Translations under genes and position numbers: made by a program
Shown here: positions 26,826-35,740 of the stretch, in pieces
How the letters are laid out: every line of letters begins with the position of its first letter
How positions within the stretch are numbered: position 1 is the stretch's first letter
Notes under the pieces: model-generated
What the model was told of the DNA's origin: nothing
Database searches by the model: none
The model's input: only the letters and a program-made list of their open reading frames with translations
NCBI RefSeq assembly: GCF_029211265.1
Contig: NZ_JARGEL010000032.1
Coordinates: forward strand, 76,707 to 140,706
From: Extensimonas soli
GTDB lineage: Bacteria; Pseudomonadota; Gammaproteobacteria; Burkholderiales; Burkholderiaceae_C
Reading direction: 5' to 3'
Length of the DNA: 64,000 nucleotides

Positions 26826-26886
26826 AATTGGCATCGGCGTAGCCAGCGCGCAATGCTGCGGGTTTTGTGCCCGCTACCCCTCTGCT

Positions 26887-27222
26887 TTATTCGAACAGCA
26901 TGCCGTTCGTGCCCAAGGCGTCATCCAGGCGCTGCACCAGTGTTTGCAGGCGCTGGCTTGCGCCGGGGGGCAGGGGCGTGGCGCCGGCTTCGGCCTGGGC
27001 GGCTGCGGTGATGGCTGCGTTTTCACGCTCGGCAAGTTCAAAGGCGAGGTTCAGCGCGGCCAGTACGGCGATGCGCTCGCGCACGCGCACCTTGCCGGCG
27101 TCGCGGATGCGCGTCATGGCGGTGTCCACGCGCTCCACGGCGTCGAGCAGGCGCGCCTCCTGGCCTTCGTGGCAGCTCAGCAGGTAGCTTTGCTGCAGGA
27201 TTTGCACCTCGATCTGTTTCAT
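26887..27222 (-). CDS. zapA: Cell division protein ZapA
   Basis: 111 residues. MKQIEVQILQQSYLLSCHEG followed by LDAVERVDTAMTRIRD and the VRERIAVLAALNLAFEL core is typical ZapA, ending in a coiled coil. ZapA dimers and tetramers crosslink FtsZ filaments at midcell. It overlaps the preceding ZapB-like gene by ATGA, an arrangement common in betaproteobacteria. The 60 bases between it and the convergent upstream gene hold no recognisable 6S RNA. Confidence 0.92.
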   Translation of the reverse strand: MKQIEVQILQQSYLLSCHEGQEARLLDAVERVDTAMTRIRDAGKVRVRERIAVLAALNLAFELAERENAAITAAAQAEAGATPLPPGASQRLQTLVQRLDDALGTNGMLFE

Positions 27223-27452
27223 GACGCTTCCTTCGCGGGGGGCGTTTCGGGCAGGCGTTCGAGCAGCGCATCCACGCGCGCGCGTGCAGCACGCAGGCGC
27301 GAAGCGAGCGAGTCGCGCTCTTTGGTGAGGGCGGCCACCTGTTCGCTCAGCAGCGCGTTGCTGCGCTGCAGTTCTGCGTGGCGTTGCAGCAGGCGCTCGA
27401 TGCGCTCGCTCAGCAGGGGGATGGGGTCGTTAGGGGATGCGGCGTCGTCCAT
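27219..27452 (-). CDS. Small ZapB-like coiled-coil protein (TIGR02449-like)
   Basis: 77 residues from the ATG at 27452 (MDDAASPNDPIPLLSERIERL). After a short acidic N-terminus nearly all of it is one coiled coil (LLQRHAELQRSNALLSEQVA, then LTKERDSLASRLRAARARV). It is coupled to zapA by a 4-base overlap. Proteins of this type beside zapA are thought to be ZapB-like division factors. A longer in-frame extension upstream runs through repeat DNA and was not accepted. Confidence 0.82.
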   Translation of the reverse strand: MDDAASPNDPIPLLSERIERLLQRHAELQRSNALLSEQVAALTKERDSLASRLRAARARVDALLERLPETPPAKEAS

Positions 27453-27480
27453 GGCGCCGCAGATTGTAGAGGCGCGCACA

Positions 27481-27631
27481 TAATGTGCTGCCCCGCAAAT
27501 AACCGAACATGAAATCGCGCCTTCGTGCTCAGGGCGGCGTTGCAAATCCTCGCGATAGCTGCGGCTATCGCTGCGGTTTGCGCCTTGCCCTGAACGCGAA
27601 TCCATCGATTTCATTGCAGTGCAGCACATTA
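27481..27631. repeat. MITE-like palindromic element, copy A
   Basis: 151 bases bounded by TAATGTGCTGC and its inverse GCAGCACATTA. The interior is nearly identical to positions 46781-46947: the shared core runs from GAAATCGCGCCTTCG through AGGGCGGCGTTGCAAATCC and the dyad CGATAGCTGCGGCTATCG to CGATTTCAT. Compared with the other copy it lacks the GCTATTTGCGGGA part of its right end. It lies between the zapB-like promoter region and the cobalamin riboswitch. No coding potential. Confidence 0.8.
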
Positions 27632-27642
27632 GAATCCCCGCC

Positions 27643-27852
27643 GTTGGTGCTCGCGGCCCGATCCATGGGCTGCGGTTAAACGGGAAGCAGGGAGGGGCGC
27701 ATCCACGATGCGTGCCGAGCCTGCGCTGCCCCCGCAACGGTCAGCGGACGAATCTTGCCGATTCCCTCTCCATCCCCACGCCACTGGATACCCTGAAAAG
27801 TATCTGGGAAGGCTTTGGAGTGCGTTCCGCCAGCCCGGATACCGGCCAACGA
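27643..27852 (+). promoter_or_regulatory. Cobalamin riboswitch
   Basis: About 210 bases upstream of btuB. Recognisable conserved pieces are CGGGAAGCAGGGAG (27681-27694), GAGCCTGCGCTGCCCCCGCA with the following ACGGTC (B12-box region, about 27717-27742), GCCACTGGATACCCTG (from 27780), CTGGGAAGGC and the closing AGCCCGGATACCGGCC. Binding of adenosylcobalamin should fold it and lower expression of btuB and the coupled cobalamin genes. About 95 bases separate it from the btuB start. Confidence 0.9.
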
Positions 27853-27950
27853 GGCGGCTCTGCAAGCGCTTTTTGCGCGTGCGCAGCCATTTTTACCCAC
27901 AAGCCGGCGGGGAAGCCGGCGCGGGTGCTTCCCTCGATGGGATGTTCTCC

Positions 27951-29873
27951 ATGAAAAATCGTCTCTCTTTTGCGCGCTCCGCCGCGCCCTCGCTGCGCGC
28001 CCCTGCGGCGTGCTTTGCCTTGTCTGCCCTCGCTGCGGCGCTGCCCAGCGCGCAGGCGCAAACCCTGCTCGCGCAGAATCTGCGCGCCCCTTCGCTGCAG
28101 GAGGTGGTGGTCACGGCCACGCGCGCGCCGCAGCCTTTGTCCGACCTGGTGGCGGACTTGTCCATCGTCGACCGTGAAACCATAGAAAGCAGCGGCGCCA
28201 CGGGTGTGGCCGACGTGCTGGCGCGCCTGCCGGGGGTGGAAATTGCGCGCAACGGCGGGCCGGGCAATGCGACCAGCGTGTTTTTGCGCGGTGCCGAGAC
28301 GCGCTTCACGGCCGTGTATATCGACGGCGTGCGCGTGGATTCGCAATCCACGGGCGGCGCCTTGTGGGAGCAGATTCCGCTCGCGCAGATCGAGCGCATC
28401 GAGGTGCTGCGCGGGCCGGCCGCGGCGGTGTATGGCTCGGACGCCATCGGCGGCGTGATCCAGCTCTTCACGCGCAAGGGTGAGGGCCCGCCCGCGCCCT
28501 ACGTGAGCGTGGGCGTGGGCAACCGCGGCACGCGCAGGCTCGAAGCCGGCGTGAGCGGCGCCACCGGCGTGGACAATGCCTTCGACTACGCTTTGAGCCT
28601 TGCGCACGAGCGCAGCGACGGTTGGGACATCCGCGCCGGCGTGCCGCACAACCCCGACCGCGACGGCTACCGCAACACCTCGGGCCACGCGCGCCTGGGC
28701 TTGAAGATCGACGCGCGCCACCGGCTCGACGCGACCTTGCTCGCAAGCCAGCTCAATTCGGGCTACGACGCCTACCTGTCCGGCATGCCCAAACCCTCCA
28801 CGCCTCTGGACGACGACCGCAACAAGGAGCGCCTGCGTACCGCCGGCCTGACCTGGACGGCCGACTGGACCGACGCCTACACCATGCGCCTGTCGGCCAC
28901 CGACACCTTCAGCCGCTACGAGACCTCGCCCTCGCCCTACCTGACCGAAACGCGGCTGCGCAACTACCTCTGGCAAAACGACTACCGCCTTGGCGTGCAC
29001 CGCTTCAGCGCCGCGCTCGAGCGCCGCGAGGACGAGCTCACGAACCCTGCGCTCGACGCCTGGAGTACGGCCGTGCGCGGCAGCCGCGCGCAAAACGCGC
29101 TCGCGCTGGGCTACGGCCTGCATGCGGGCGCGCACACGCTGCAGCTGCACTGGCGCCACGACGACGACAGCGAGTTCGGCGGCAAGAACACCGCGAGCGC
29201 CGCCTACGGCTACGCCTTTGCGCCGCATTGGCGCGCCACGGCGTCGTGGGGTTCGGCCTTTCGCGCGCCCACGCTCTACCAGCGCTTCAGCGAATACGGC
29301 AACCCCGCGCTGCAGCCCGAAACCAGCCACAACGCCGAGCTGGGCCTGCGCTACGACCAGGGCCACAGCAGCGCGTCGCTCGTGGTCTATCGCAACCGCG
29401 TGAGCAACCTGATCAACTTCGTCGGCGCGGGCTCCTGCGCCTCGGCCTACGGCTGCTATGCGAACACGGCGCACGCACGCTACCAGGGCGTGACGCTGGC
29501 CGGCTCGCAGCGCTGGGGTGGGGTGCAGCTGCACGGCTCGATCGACTGGCAAGACCCGCGCAACCTCGACACCGACAAGCGTCTGGCACGCCGCGCGCAG
29601 CGCTACGCCACGCTGGGCGCCGACACGCGCCTGGCCGATTGGACGCTGGGCGGCGAGGTGCAGGCTTCAGGCCAGCGCTTCGACGACGCCGCGAACAAAA
29701 CCCGGCTCGGCGGCTACACGCTCTTCAACCTGCACGCAAGCACGCCGGTGGCGCGCGACACGCAGCTGCTCGCGCGCGTGGACAACCTCGGCGACAAGCG
29801 TTACCAGCTTGCAAACACCTACGTGCCGCCAGGGCGCATGCTGTACGTGGGGCTCAAATGGGCGCCGCAGTGA
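27951..29873 (+). CDS. btuB: TonB-dependent outer membrane cobalamin receptor BtuB
   Basis: ATG at 27951 (MKNRLSFARSAAPSL) gives 640 residues with a signal peptide ending at SAQAQ; an ATG at 27942 is an alternative. A TonB-box-like LQEVVVTATRA precedes the plug domain (ADVLARLPGVEIARNGGPGN, FLRGAETRFTAVYIDGVRVD, EVLRGPAAAVYGSDAIGGVI), then a 22-strand barrel ending with the outer-membrane signature MLYVGLKWAPQ. Expression follows the riboswitch. It opens the cobalamin operon, and the next gene starts within 70 bases. Confidence 0.93.
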   Translation: MKNRLSFARSAAPSLRAPAACFALSALAAALPSAQAQTLLAQNLRAPSLQEVVVTATRAPQPLSDLVADLSIVDRETIESSGATGVADVLARLPGVEIARNGGPGNATSVFLRGAETRFTAVYIDGVRVDSQSTGGALWEQIPLAQIERIEVLRGPAAAVYGSDAIGGVIQLFTRKGEGPPAPYVSVGVGNRGTRRLEAGVSGATGVDNAFDYALSLAHERSDGWDIRAGVPHNPDRDGYRNTSGHARLGLKIDARHRLDATLLASQLNSGYDAYLSGMPKPSTPLDDDRNKERLRTAGLTWTADWTDAYTMRLSATDTFSRYETSPSPYLTETRLRNYLWQNDYRLGVHRFSAALERREDELTNPALDAWSTAVRGSRAQNALALGYGLHAGAHTLQLHWRHDDDSEFGGKNTASAAYGYAFAPHWRATASWGSAFRAPTLYQRFSEYGNPALQPETSHNAELGLRYDQGHSSASLVVYRNRVSNLINFVGAGSCASAYGCYANTAHARYQGVTLAGSQRWGGVQLHGSIDWQDPRNLDTDKRLARRAQRYATLGADTRLADWTLGGEVQASGQRFDDAANKTRLGGYTLFNLHASTPVARDTQLLARVDNLGDKRYQLANTYVPPGRMLYVGLKWAPQ

Positions 29874-29942
29874 TGCCCGGCAATGGTGCCGCCGCGCGCG
29901 CTGCCGGCATCCTTGGCGCTGATGAAAATGGGAAGGAAAGAC

Positions 29943-31394
29943 ATGCAAAGGCAAAGGGCACTTTCGGAGCTGGACATGGCTGACATGGCTGACATGGCTG
30001 ACATGGCTGACATGGGCCAGGGCGCCGTCGCCCGCTGCCCCGCCGTGCTGGTCACGGCCCCGGCTTCGGGCCAGGGAAAGACCACGATCACCGCTGCGCT
30101 GGCCCGGCTGCATGCGCGCCAGGGGCGGCGCGTGCGCGTGTTCAAGTGCGGGCCGGACTTTCTCGACCCGTTCTGGCACGAGCTGGCCAGCGGCGCGCCG
30201 GTGTACCAGCTCGACCTGTGGATGACGGGCGAAGCCGACTGCCGCGCACGCCTGCACGCGGCCGCGCAGGAGGCCGACCTGATCATCGTCGAGGGCGTGA
30301 TGGGTCTGTACGACGGCGAGCCCAGCGCGGCCGACTTGGCGCTGCGCTTCGGCCTGCCGGTGCTTGCCGTGATCGACGCCGGCGCCATGGCCGGCACCTT
30401 CGGGGCCGTGGCGTATGGCTTGCAGCATTACCGCGCCGGGCTGCGCTGGGCCGGCGTGCTGGCCAACCGCGTGGGCAGCGAGCGCCACGCGGGCATGCTG
30501 CAGGCCAGCCTGCAGGAGCCCGCACACTGGCTGGGCGCGCTGCTGCGCAACCCGGCGCTCACGCTGCCCGAGCGCCACCTGGGGCTCGTGGCCGCGACAG
30601 AATTGGGCGATGCCGTGGCGCGGCTCGACGCCGCGGCCGATGCGCTCGCCGCCACGCCGCTGGGCCGCATGGACGCGGCGCAGTTGCAAGCCTGGACGGT
30701 GGACTTCCCGGCGCCCACGGTGCGGCCCGTGGCGCCCTTGCTCGCCGGGCGCACCGTGGCCGTGGCGCGCGATGCGGCGTTTTGCTTCATCTACGCGGCC
30801 AATGTGCAGACGCTCGAGCAACTGGGCGCGCGCGTGGTGTTTTTCTCGCCGCTCGCGGATGCTGCACTGCCGCCTTGCGACGCCGTCTGGCTGCCGGGCG
30901 GCTACCCCGAGCTGCACGCCGCGCAACTGCACGCCAACCGGCCGCTGCGCGCCGATTTGCACGCGCATGTGCAGGCGGGCAAGCCGCTGTGGGCCGAGTG
31001 CGGCGGCATGGTGGCCTTGATGGATTCCATCCGCCAGCCCGATGGCCGCGTGCAGCCGCTGTGGGGGCTGCTGCCGGGCGAAGTCACCCTGCACACGCGC
31101 CTGGCCGCGCTCGGGCCGCAGCAGCTGGTCTGGCAGGGGCATTGCCTGCGCGGCCACACCTTTCACTATTCGACCTGCAGCAGCAGCGCACGCGAAGTCG
31201 CGCGCACCGCAGCGCCGGGCGCAGCACCCCGGGCCAAGGTGCACGAGGTGGGCGAGGCGCTGTACCGGCATGGCAGCATCCATGCAAGCTACTTCCACGC
31301 CTGGTTTGCCTCGGCCCCGCAGGCCGTGGCCTTGTTGTTCGGCGCTGCGCAGGAAGAGTGCGCGGCAGGTGCGGAGAAAGCAGCGTGTCCGTGA
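29943..31394 (+). CDS. cobB: Cobyrinate a,c-diamide synthase
   Basis: Start at ATG 29943, six bases after an AAGGAAAG site; 483 residues. The N-terminus contains four tandem Met-Ala-Asp units. Then come the dethiobiotin-synthetase-like P-loop APASGQGKTT, the FKCGPDFLDP and EGVMGLYDG motifs of CobB/CbiA, and the C-terminal class I glutaminase domain with the nucleophile Cys in WAECGGMVAL and the late His region HEVGEAL. It amidates side chains a and c of cobyrinate using glutamine and ATP. GTGA overlap with cobU. Confidence 0.92.
   Translation: MQRQRALSELDMADMADMADMADMGQGAVARCPAVLVTAPASGQGKTTITAALARLHARQGRRVRVFKCGPDFLDPFWHELASGAPVYQLDLWMTGEADCRARLHAAAQEADLIIVEGVMGLYDGEPSAADLALRFGLPVLAVIDAGAMAGTFGAVAYGLQHYRAGLRWAGVLANRVGSERHAGMLQASLQEPAHWLGALLRNPALTLPERHLGLVAATELGDAVARLDAAADALAATPLGRMDAAQLQAWTVDFPAPTVRPVAPLLAGRTVAVARDAAFCFIYAANVQTLEQLGARVVFFSPLADAALPPCDAVWLPGGYPELHAAQLHANRPLRADLHAHVQAGKPLWAECGGMVALMDSIRQPDGRVQPLWGLLPGEVTLHTRLAALGPQQLVWQGHCLRGHTFHYSTCSSSAREVARTAAPGAAPRAKVHEVGEALYRHGSIHASYFHAWFASAPQAVALLFGAAQEECAAGAEKAACP
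29976..30014 (+). repeat. Tandem 9-bp repeat at the start of cobB
   Basis: Four in-frame copies of ATGGCTGAC (29976, 29985, 29994, 30003) followed by ATGGGC at 30012. Each unit carries its own in-frame ATG, so several alternative starts are possible. A GGAG-like site at about 29965 could serve the first unit. Confidence 0.9.
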
Positions 31395-31999
31395 TCGGCT
31401 CCCGTCAGCCGCCCATCGCCGCGCGCGAGCTCATTCTCGGCGGGCAGAAAAGCGGCAAGTCGCGCCGCGCCGAGCAACTCGCCGCGGCCTGGCTCGCACA
31501 ATCTCATGCGCACCAGCCGGCGCACCAGGCCGTGCTGCTCGCCACCGCGCAGGCGTACGACGCCGAAATGCGCGAACGCATCGCGCGCCACCAGCGCGAG
31601 CGCGCGGCGCGCGTGCCGGGGCTGCGCACGGCAGAGGTGGCGCACGACCTGGCCGGCGCGCTCGCGGTGCATTCCAACGCGCACACGCTCGTCGTGGTGG
31701 ACTGCCTCACGCTCTGGCTCACGAACTGGCGCATGCCTTTCGATGATTCTGAGCAAAATAGGCATCTAACGCAGGACTGGCAAGCGCAGGAAGCTATGTT
31801 TTTGAAAGCATTGCAGCAATCCCCCGGCCCCGTGGTGCTGGTGGGCAACGAGATTGGTCTGGGCGTCATCCCGCTCGGGCCCGAGGTGCGCGCCTTCGTC
31901 GATGCGCTGGGCACGCTGAACCAGCGCGTGGCGCAGGTCTGCACGCGCGTCACGCTGATGGCCGCGGGCCTGCCGCTGTGCCTGAAGGAGTCCGAATGA
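31391..31999 (+). CDS. cobU: Adenosylcobinamide kinase / adenosylcobinamide-phosphate guanylyltransferase
   Basis: GTG at 31391 overlaps the cobB stop (GTGA); GTG 31385 is two codons earlier. About 202 residues. ELILGGQKSGKSRRAEQL is the CobU P-loop, followed by VLLATAQAYDAEMRERIARH with the guanylylated His region, VVVDCLTLWLTN and LVGNEIGLGVIPLGPEVR. It phosphorylates adenosylcobinamide and attaches GMP, preparing it for lower-ligand addition. A short low-GC patch interrupts the gene at 31741-31815 without breaking the frame. Confidence 0.93.
   Translation: MIGSRQPPIAARELILGGQKSGKSRRAEQLAAAWLAQSHAHQPAHQAVLLATAQAYDAEMRERIARHQRERAARVPGLRTAEVAHDLAGALAVHSNAHTLVVVDCLTLWLTNWRMPFDDSEQNRHLTQDWQAQEAMFLKALQQSPGPVVLVGNEIGLGVIPLGPEVRAFVDALGTLNQRVAQVCTRVTLMAAGLPLCLKESE
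31741..31815 (+). repeat. In-gene low-GC mini-repeat (cobU)
   Basis: Patch with GAGCAAAATAGGCATCTAAC and CAAGCGCAGGAAGCTATG in an otherwise GC-rich gene; frame is kept. Confidence 0.5.
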
Positions 32000-32973
32000 T
32001 GGGTGCATGCCGGCAGATCGTGCGCCAGGGCTGGTGGAGCCACTTGGGGCGCTACTTTGGGCACTACTTGGGGCGTTTTTGTGGGCGCAGCGCTTGGGGC
32101 GTGGGCATGCTCGTCGCCAGCCTGCTGTATGCCGGCGTGGCCGCAGCCCAGCCCGTGCAGATCACCGACGGGCGCGGCCGTATGGTGCGGCTGCCCGCGC
32201 CGCCGCAGCGCATCGTGAGCCTGCTGCCCTCGCTGAGCGAGAGCGTGTGTGCGCTCGGCGCTTGCGCGCGCCTCGTGGGTGTGGATCGCTATTCGAACTG
32301 GCCGCAAGAGCTCACGCGCCTGCCGCAGGTGGGCGGCGGGCTCGATCCGAACATCGAGGCCGTCGTCGCGCTGCACCCCGACGTGGTGCTCGCGAGCGTG
32401 TCCTCGCGCGCCACCGAGCGGCTCGAGGCGCTCGGGCTCACGGTGGTGGCGCTCGAGCCCAAGACGCATGCGCAGGTGCGGCAGGTACTGGGCGTGCTCG
32501 GTGATTTGCTTGGCATACCGCCGGCGCAGGGCGCCGAGCGCCTGTGGCGCGAGATTGACGCCGGCGTGCAGGCGGCAGCGCAGTCGCTGCCGGCCAGCGC
32601 GCGCGGCGCGCGTGTGTATTTCGAGGTCAGCCGCGGGCCGTATGCAGCGAGCGCATCGTCCTTCATCGGCGAGACCTTGCAGCGCCTGGGCGCGCGCAAC
32701 GTGGTGCCCGCGGCGCTGGGGCCGTTTCCGCGCCTGAACCCCGAGTACGTGGTGCGCGCGAATCCCGACGTGATCATGCTCGGCAACCGCAGCATGCAGG
32801 CACGCGCGCTCTACCCTGGCTGGGAGAGCATTCCCGCGGTGCGCGCGCAGCGCGTGTGCGTGTTCGACGCCGCCACGTCCGAACTCATCGTGCGCCCCGG
32901 CCCGCGCATGGCCGAGGGCGCGCGTGCCATGGCGCGCTGCCTCGCTGACAAGCTCGGAGGCAGAGCGCAATGA
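31996..32973 (+). CDS. btuF: Cobalamin ABC transporter substrate-binding protein BtuF
   Basis: ATG at 31996 overlaps the cobU stop and follows GAAGGAG; 325 residues. A long basic N-terminus precedes the signal-peptide helix (SAWGVGMLVASLLYAGVAAAQ). The mature part has QRIVSLLPSLSESVCALGAC and LVGVDRYSNWP, the BtuF-type corrin-binding entry, and ANPDVIMLGNRSM in the second lobe. It hands cobalamin or cobinamide from BtuB to BtuCD in the periplasm. The permease gene follows only after a 338-base repeat-bearing gap. Confidence 0.88.
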   Translation: MMGACRQIVRQGWWSHLGRYFGHYLGRFCGRSAWGVGMLVASLLYAGVAAAQPVQITDGRGRMVRLPAPPQRIVSLLPSLSESVCALGACARLVGVDRYSNWPQELTRLPQVGGGLDPNIEAVVALHPDVVLASVSSRATERLEALGLTVVALEPKTHAQVRQVLGVLGDLLGIPPAQGAERLWREIDAGVQAAAQSLPASARGARVYFEVSRGPYAASASSFIGETLQRLGARNVVPAALGPFPRLNPEYVVRANPDVIMLGNRSMQARALYPGWESIPAVRAQRVCVFDAATSELIVRPGPRMAEGARAMARCLADKLGGRAQ

Positions 32974-33103
32974 GCTGCTGGCGCGCATTGGGGTGCGGGA
33001 GGAGAGCAGGGCGGCTGGCATGGCGGTTTTGCTGTGGCCCGGGCGTCCGCCACGCCGACCTCGGGCTGAAAGGTGCCCGCCATTGCGCGTTTGGCATAGA
33101 CCA

Positions 33104-33268
33104 TCGTCATTGCGAGCCCCGCAGGGGCGCGGCAATCCAGTGCGGGCTTTGCAAGGGGCGTGGGCGCTGGACCTTCGGCCCTATGGATTGCCACGGGCCT
33201 TACGGCCCTCGCAATGACGGGAAGGGGAGCGCTCTCGGCCCAACGCCCCCCGCAATGACGGGGCTACG
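33104..33268. repeat. Dispersed palindromic repeat, copy 1
   Basis: Begins with CGTCATTGCGAGCCCC and runs through GGGGCGCGGCAATCCAGTGC to ATGGATTGCCACGGGCC and CGCAATGACGG (ends 33220); a second right end CCGCAATGACGGGG lies at 33249-33262. The outer arms CGTCATTGCGAG and CGCAATGACG are inverted. A clearly related copy is at 48148-48264. It fills the gap between btuF and btuC; the rest of that gap shows no gene. Confidence 0.8.
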
Positions 33269-33311
33269 GTCAGCGCGCGCACCATGGGGCGTCGCCTAAG
33301 GACCATCTGGG

Positions 33312-34343
33312 ATGAAAGTTTTGGATCGCCAAAGCCGCCGCGCGCTGCTGCTCGCCGTGGCGCTGCTGCTCGCAAGCAGCGCCTTGCTGCTGCTGGGCGC
33401 GAGCGTGGGCAGCACGGGGTTTACGAGCCTGCTGCAGCAAGGGCAGGACGCCGTGGCGCGCCAGATCGTGTGGGACATCCGCTTGCCGCGCACGCTGGGC
33501 GCGTGGCTCGCGGGCGCGCTGCTGGGGCTGGCGGGCGCGGTGGCGCAGGGCTTGTTTCGCAACCCGCTGGCCGATCCGTACCTGCTCGGCAGTGCCTCGG
33601 GCGCAGCGCTCGGCGGCGCGCTGGCTCTCGCCTTGTTTGGCGTGGTGCCGACGGGCGGCGCGCCGTGGCTCGCGCGCCTGGGCCTGCAGCTGGGCATCAG
33701 CGGCATGGCGTTCGTGGGCGCGGCGGCGGCGGTCTTGCTCACGCTCGCGCTGGCGCGCGGCGTGCAGCACACGCTGCGCCTGCTGCTTGCGGGCGTGATC
33801 GTGGGCGTGGTGCTGGGCGCGGCGCGCGACCTGGTGGAGCTTGCCTCGCCCGACATCCTGCAGGCCATGCAGGCGTTCACGCTGGGCAGCACCAGCTTCG
33901 TCGGCTGGCTGGCCTGCGCGCTCATGGCGGCGGCCTGGGGCCTGTGCCTGCTGGGCGCGGCGGCGCTGGCGCGCGCGCTCGACGGCCTCACGCTGGGCGA
34001 GGCCACGGCTGCGAGCCTGGGCCTGCCGCTCGTGCCCATGCGCGCCGGGCTCGTCGCGGTGCTGGCGCTGGCCACGGGCACGGCGGTGGCGCAGACGGGG
34101 CTGATCGCCTTCGTCGGCCTGGCCGCGCCGCACCTCGTGCGCACCCTGGTGCGCACCACCTCTGCGCGCCACATCGCGCTCGCGAGCCTCATGGGCGCGG
34201 TGCTGCTGCTTGCGGCCGACATCCTCGCGCGCTGGGTGCTCGCGCCGCAGGAGTTGCCCGTGGGCGTGCTCACCGCGGCGCTCGGCGGCAGCTACCTGCT
34301 GTGGCGCATGCACCGGCGCAGCGCAAGCGGAGGTTTGCTATGA
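33312..34343 (+). CDS. btuC: Cobalamin ABC transporter permease BtuC (FecCD family)
   Basis: 343 residues with nine to ten hydrophobic helices. VWDIRLPRTLGAWLAGALLG, AQGLFRNPLADPYLLGSASG, AFTLGSTSFVGW and the GLIAFVGLAAPHLVRTLVR coupling segment are the conserved blocks of the FecCD/BtuC family. Overlaps the ATPase gene by ATGA at 34340. Together with the ATPase and BtuF it forms the inner-membrane B12 importer. Confidence 0.92.
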   Translation: MKVLDRQSRRALLLAVALLLASSALLLLGASVGSTGFTSLLQQGQDAVARQIVWDIRLPRTLGAWLAGALLGLAGAVAQGLFRNPLADPYLLGSASGAALGGALALALFGVVPTGGAPWLARLGLQLGISGMAFVGAAAAVLLTLALARGVQHTLRLLLAGVIVGVVLGAARDLVELASPDILQAMQAFTLGSTSFVGWLACALMAAAWGLCLLGAAALARALDGLTLGEATAASLGLPLVPMRAGLVAVLALATGTAVAQTGLIAFVGLAAPHLVRTLVRTTSARHIALASLMGAVLLLAADILARWVLAPQELPVGVLTAALGGSYLLWRMHRRSASGGLL

Positions 34344-35104
34344 TTAACATAGCTATCAGCGCTCAGCAGATCAGCGTCAGCATCGAAAAACACCCCATAC
34401 TGCAAAACATCAGCCTCGCGCTGCCCGCGGGGCGCTGGACGAGCATCGTCGGGCCCAATGGCGCTGGCAAATCCACGCTGCTGCGCGCGCTCGCGGGCCT
34501 GCAGCCCTGCACGGGGCAGGTGCAGCTGCTGGGCCGCCCGCTGCCGCACTGGCCGCGGCGTGAGCGCGCGCGCACGCTGGCCTGGCTCGGGCAGAACGAG
34601 GCCGTGGCCGAAGAGCTCACGGTGCACGATGTGGTGCTGCTCGGGCGCCTGCCGCACCGGCCCTGGCTCGCCGCGCCCAGCGCTGCCGACCTTGCCGCCG
34701 TCGAACAGGCCTTGCGCGCCACGCAAGCCTGGGACTGGCGCGCGCGCTGCCTGGGGCAGCTCTCGGGCGGCGAGCGCCAGCGCGTGCTGCTTGCGCGCGC
34801 GCTCGCGGTGCAGGCGCCGGTGCTGCTCATGGACGAGCCGCTCGCCAACCTCGACCCGCCGCACCAGGCCGACTGGCTGCAGCTCGTGCGCGCGCTGGTG
34901 GGGCAGGGCGCCACCGTAGTCAGCGTGCTGCATGAAGTCTCGCTCGCCCTGCAGGCCGACGACATGCTGGTGCTGGCCCAGGGGCGCGTCGTGCACCACG
35001 GCGCCTGCGCCCAGCCGGCCACGCAGCGCGCGCTCGAGCAGGTGTTCGACGGGCGCATCGCCATCCACGCGCTGCAGGGGCAGTGGGTGGCGATGCTCAA
35101 ATAG
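34340..35104 (+). CDS. btuD: Cobalamin ABC transporter ATPase BtuD
   Basis: 254 residues from ATG 34340. Walker [11 protein letters not shown]-loop WLGQNE, signature LSGGERQRV, Walker [13 protein letters not shown] and H-loop VLHEVS are all intact. The first codons ([18 protein letters not shown]) lie in a low-GC patch that resembles the in-gene mini-repeats seen elsewhere. ABC ATPase of the FecE/BtuD type. Confidence 0.92.
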   Translation: MINIAISAQQISVSIEKHPILQNISLALPAGRWTSIVGPNGAGKSTLLRALAGLQPCTGQVQLLGRPLPHWPRRERARTLAWLGQNEAVAEELTVHDVVLLGRLPHRPWLAAPSAADLAAVEQALRATQAWDWRARCLGQLSGGERQRVLLARALAVQAPVLLMDEPLANLDPPHQADWLQLVRALVGQGATVVSVLHEVSLALQADDMLVLAQGRVVHHGACAQPATQRALEQVFDGRIAIHALQGQWVAMLK

Positions 35105-35168
35105 TGAGAGCACAGCCCCGCCGCGGACCCTCCGTATTCTTCGACCACCCCACATTCCCGGAGCCCCC

Positions 35169-35738
35169 ATGGACATCCAAACCCCACCGACCGAAAAACC
35201 CTACGAGCCCCCCGCGGGCGAGCGCCGTGGCCTCATCATCGTGAACACCGGCGACGGCAAGGGCAAGAGCACCGCGGCCTTCGGCCTTGCGCTGCGCGCG
35301 CACGGCCGCGGCAAGGCCGTGAAGATCTACCAGTTCATGAAAGTGCCGAGCGCACGCTTTGGCGAGCACCGCGTGTTCGAGCAGCTCGGCGTGCCCGTGG
35401 AGGGTCTGGGCGACGGCTTCAGCTGGAAAAGCCAGGACCTCGAGCGCTCCGCCCAGCTCGCGCGCAACGGCTGGGAGCGCGCCAAGGCCAGCATCCTGAG
35501 CGGCGACTATTTCCTGGTCGTGCTCGACGAAATCACCTACCCGCTGATCTACGGCTGGCTGCCGCTCGAAGACGTGCTGCACACCCTGCGCACGCGCCCT
35601 CAAGACGTGCACGTGGTGCTCACGGGCCGCAACTGCCCGCAGGAAATCATCGCCATCGCCGACACCGTGACCGAGATGCGCCTGGTCAAACACGCCTTCA
35701 ACGCCGGCGTGCCGGCGCAGCGCGGGATAGAGGATTGA
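35169..35738 (+). CDS. cobO: Cob(I)yrinic acid a,c-diamide adenosyltransferase (CobO/BtuR type)
   Basis: 189 residues. The P-loop [20 protein letters not shown], the [19 protein letters not shown] region, [15 protein letters not shown] and [18 protein letters not shown] are standard. It transfers the adenosyl group of ATP to the Co(I) corrinoid. It is the last cobalamin gene before the 18-kb inserted region. Confidence 0.94.
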   Translation: MDIQTPPTEKPYEPPAGERRGLIIVNTGDGKGKSTAAFGLALRAHGRGKAVKIYQFMKVPSARFGEHRVFEQLGVPVEGLGDGFSWKSQDLERSAQLARNGWERAKASILSGDYFLVVLDEITYPLIYGWLPLEDVLHTLRTRPQDVHVVLTGRNCPQEIIAIADTVTEMRLVKHAFNAGVPAQRGIED

Positions 35739-35740
35739 GA

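Noticed and set aside
26826..26886. 6S RNA gene downstream of zapA
   Set aside because: Expected in many proteobacteria, but only 60 bases are available and no fitting structure is seen.
27741..29552. 603-codon open frame opposite btuB
   Set aside because: It mirrors the high-GC btuB codon pattern, has His/Arg/Ala-rich composition and no recognisable domain or RBS.
28622..29983. 453-codon open frame overlapping btuB on the same strand
   Set aside because: Arg/Pro/Ala-rich +1 shadow of btuB.
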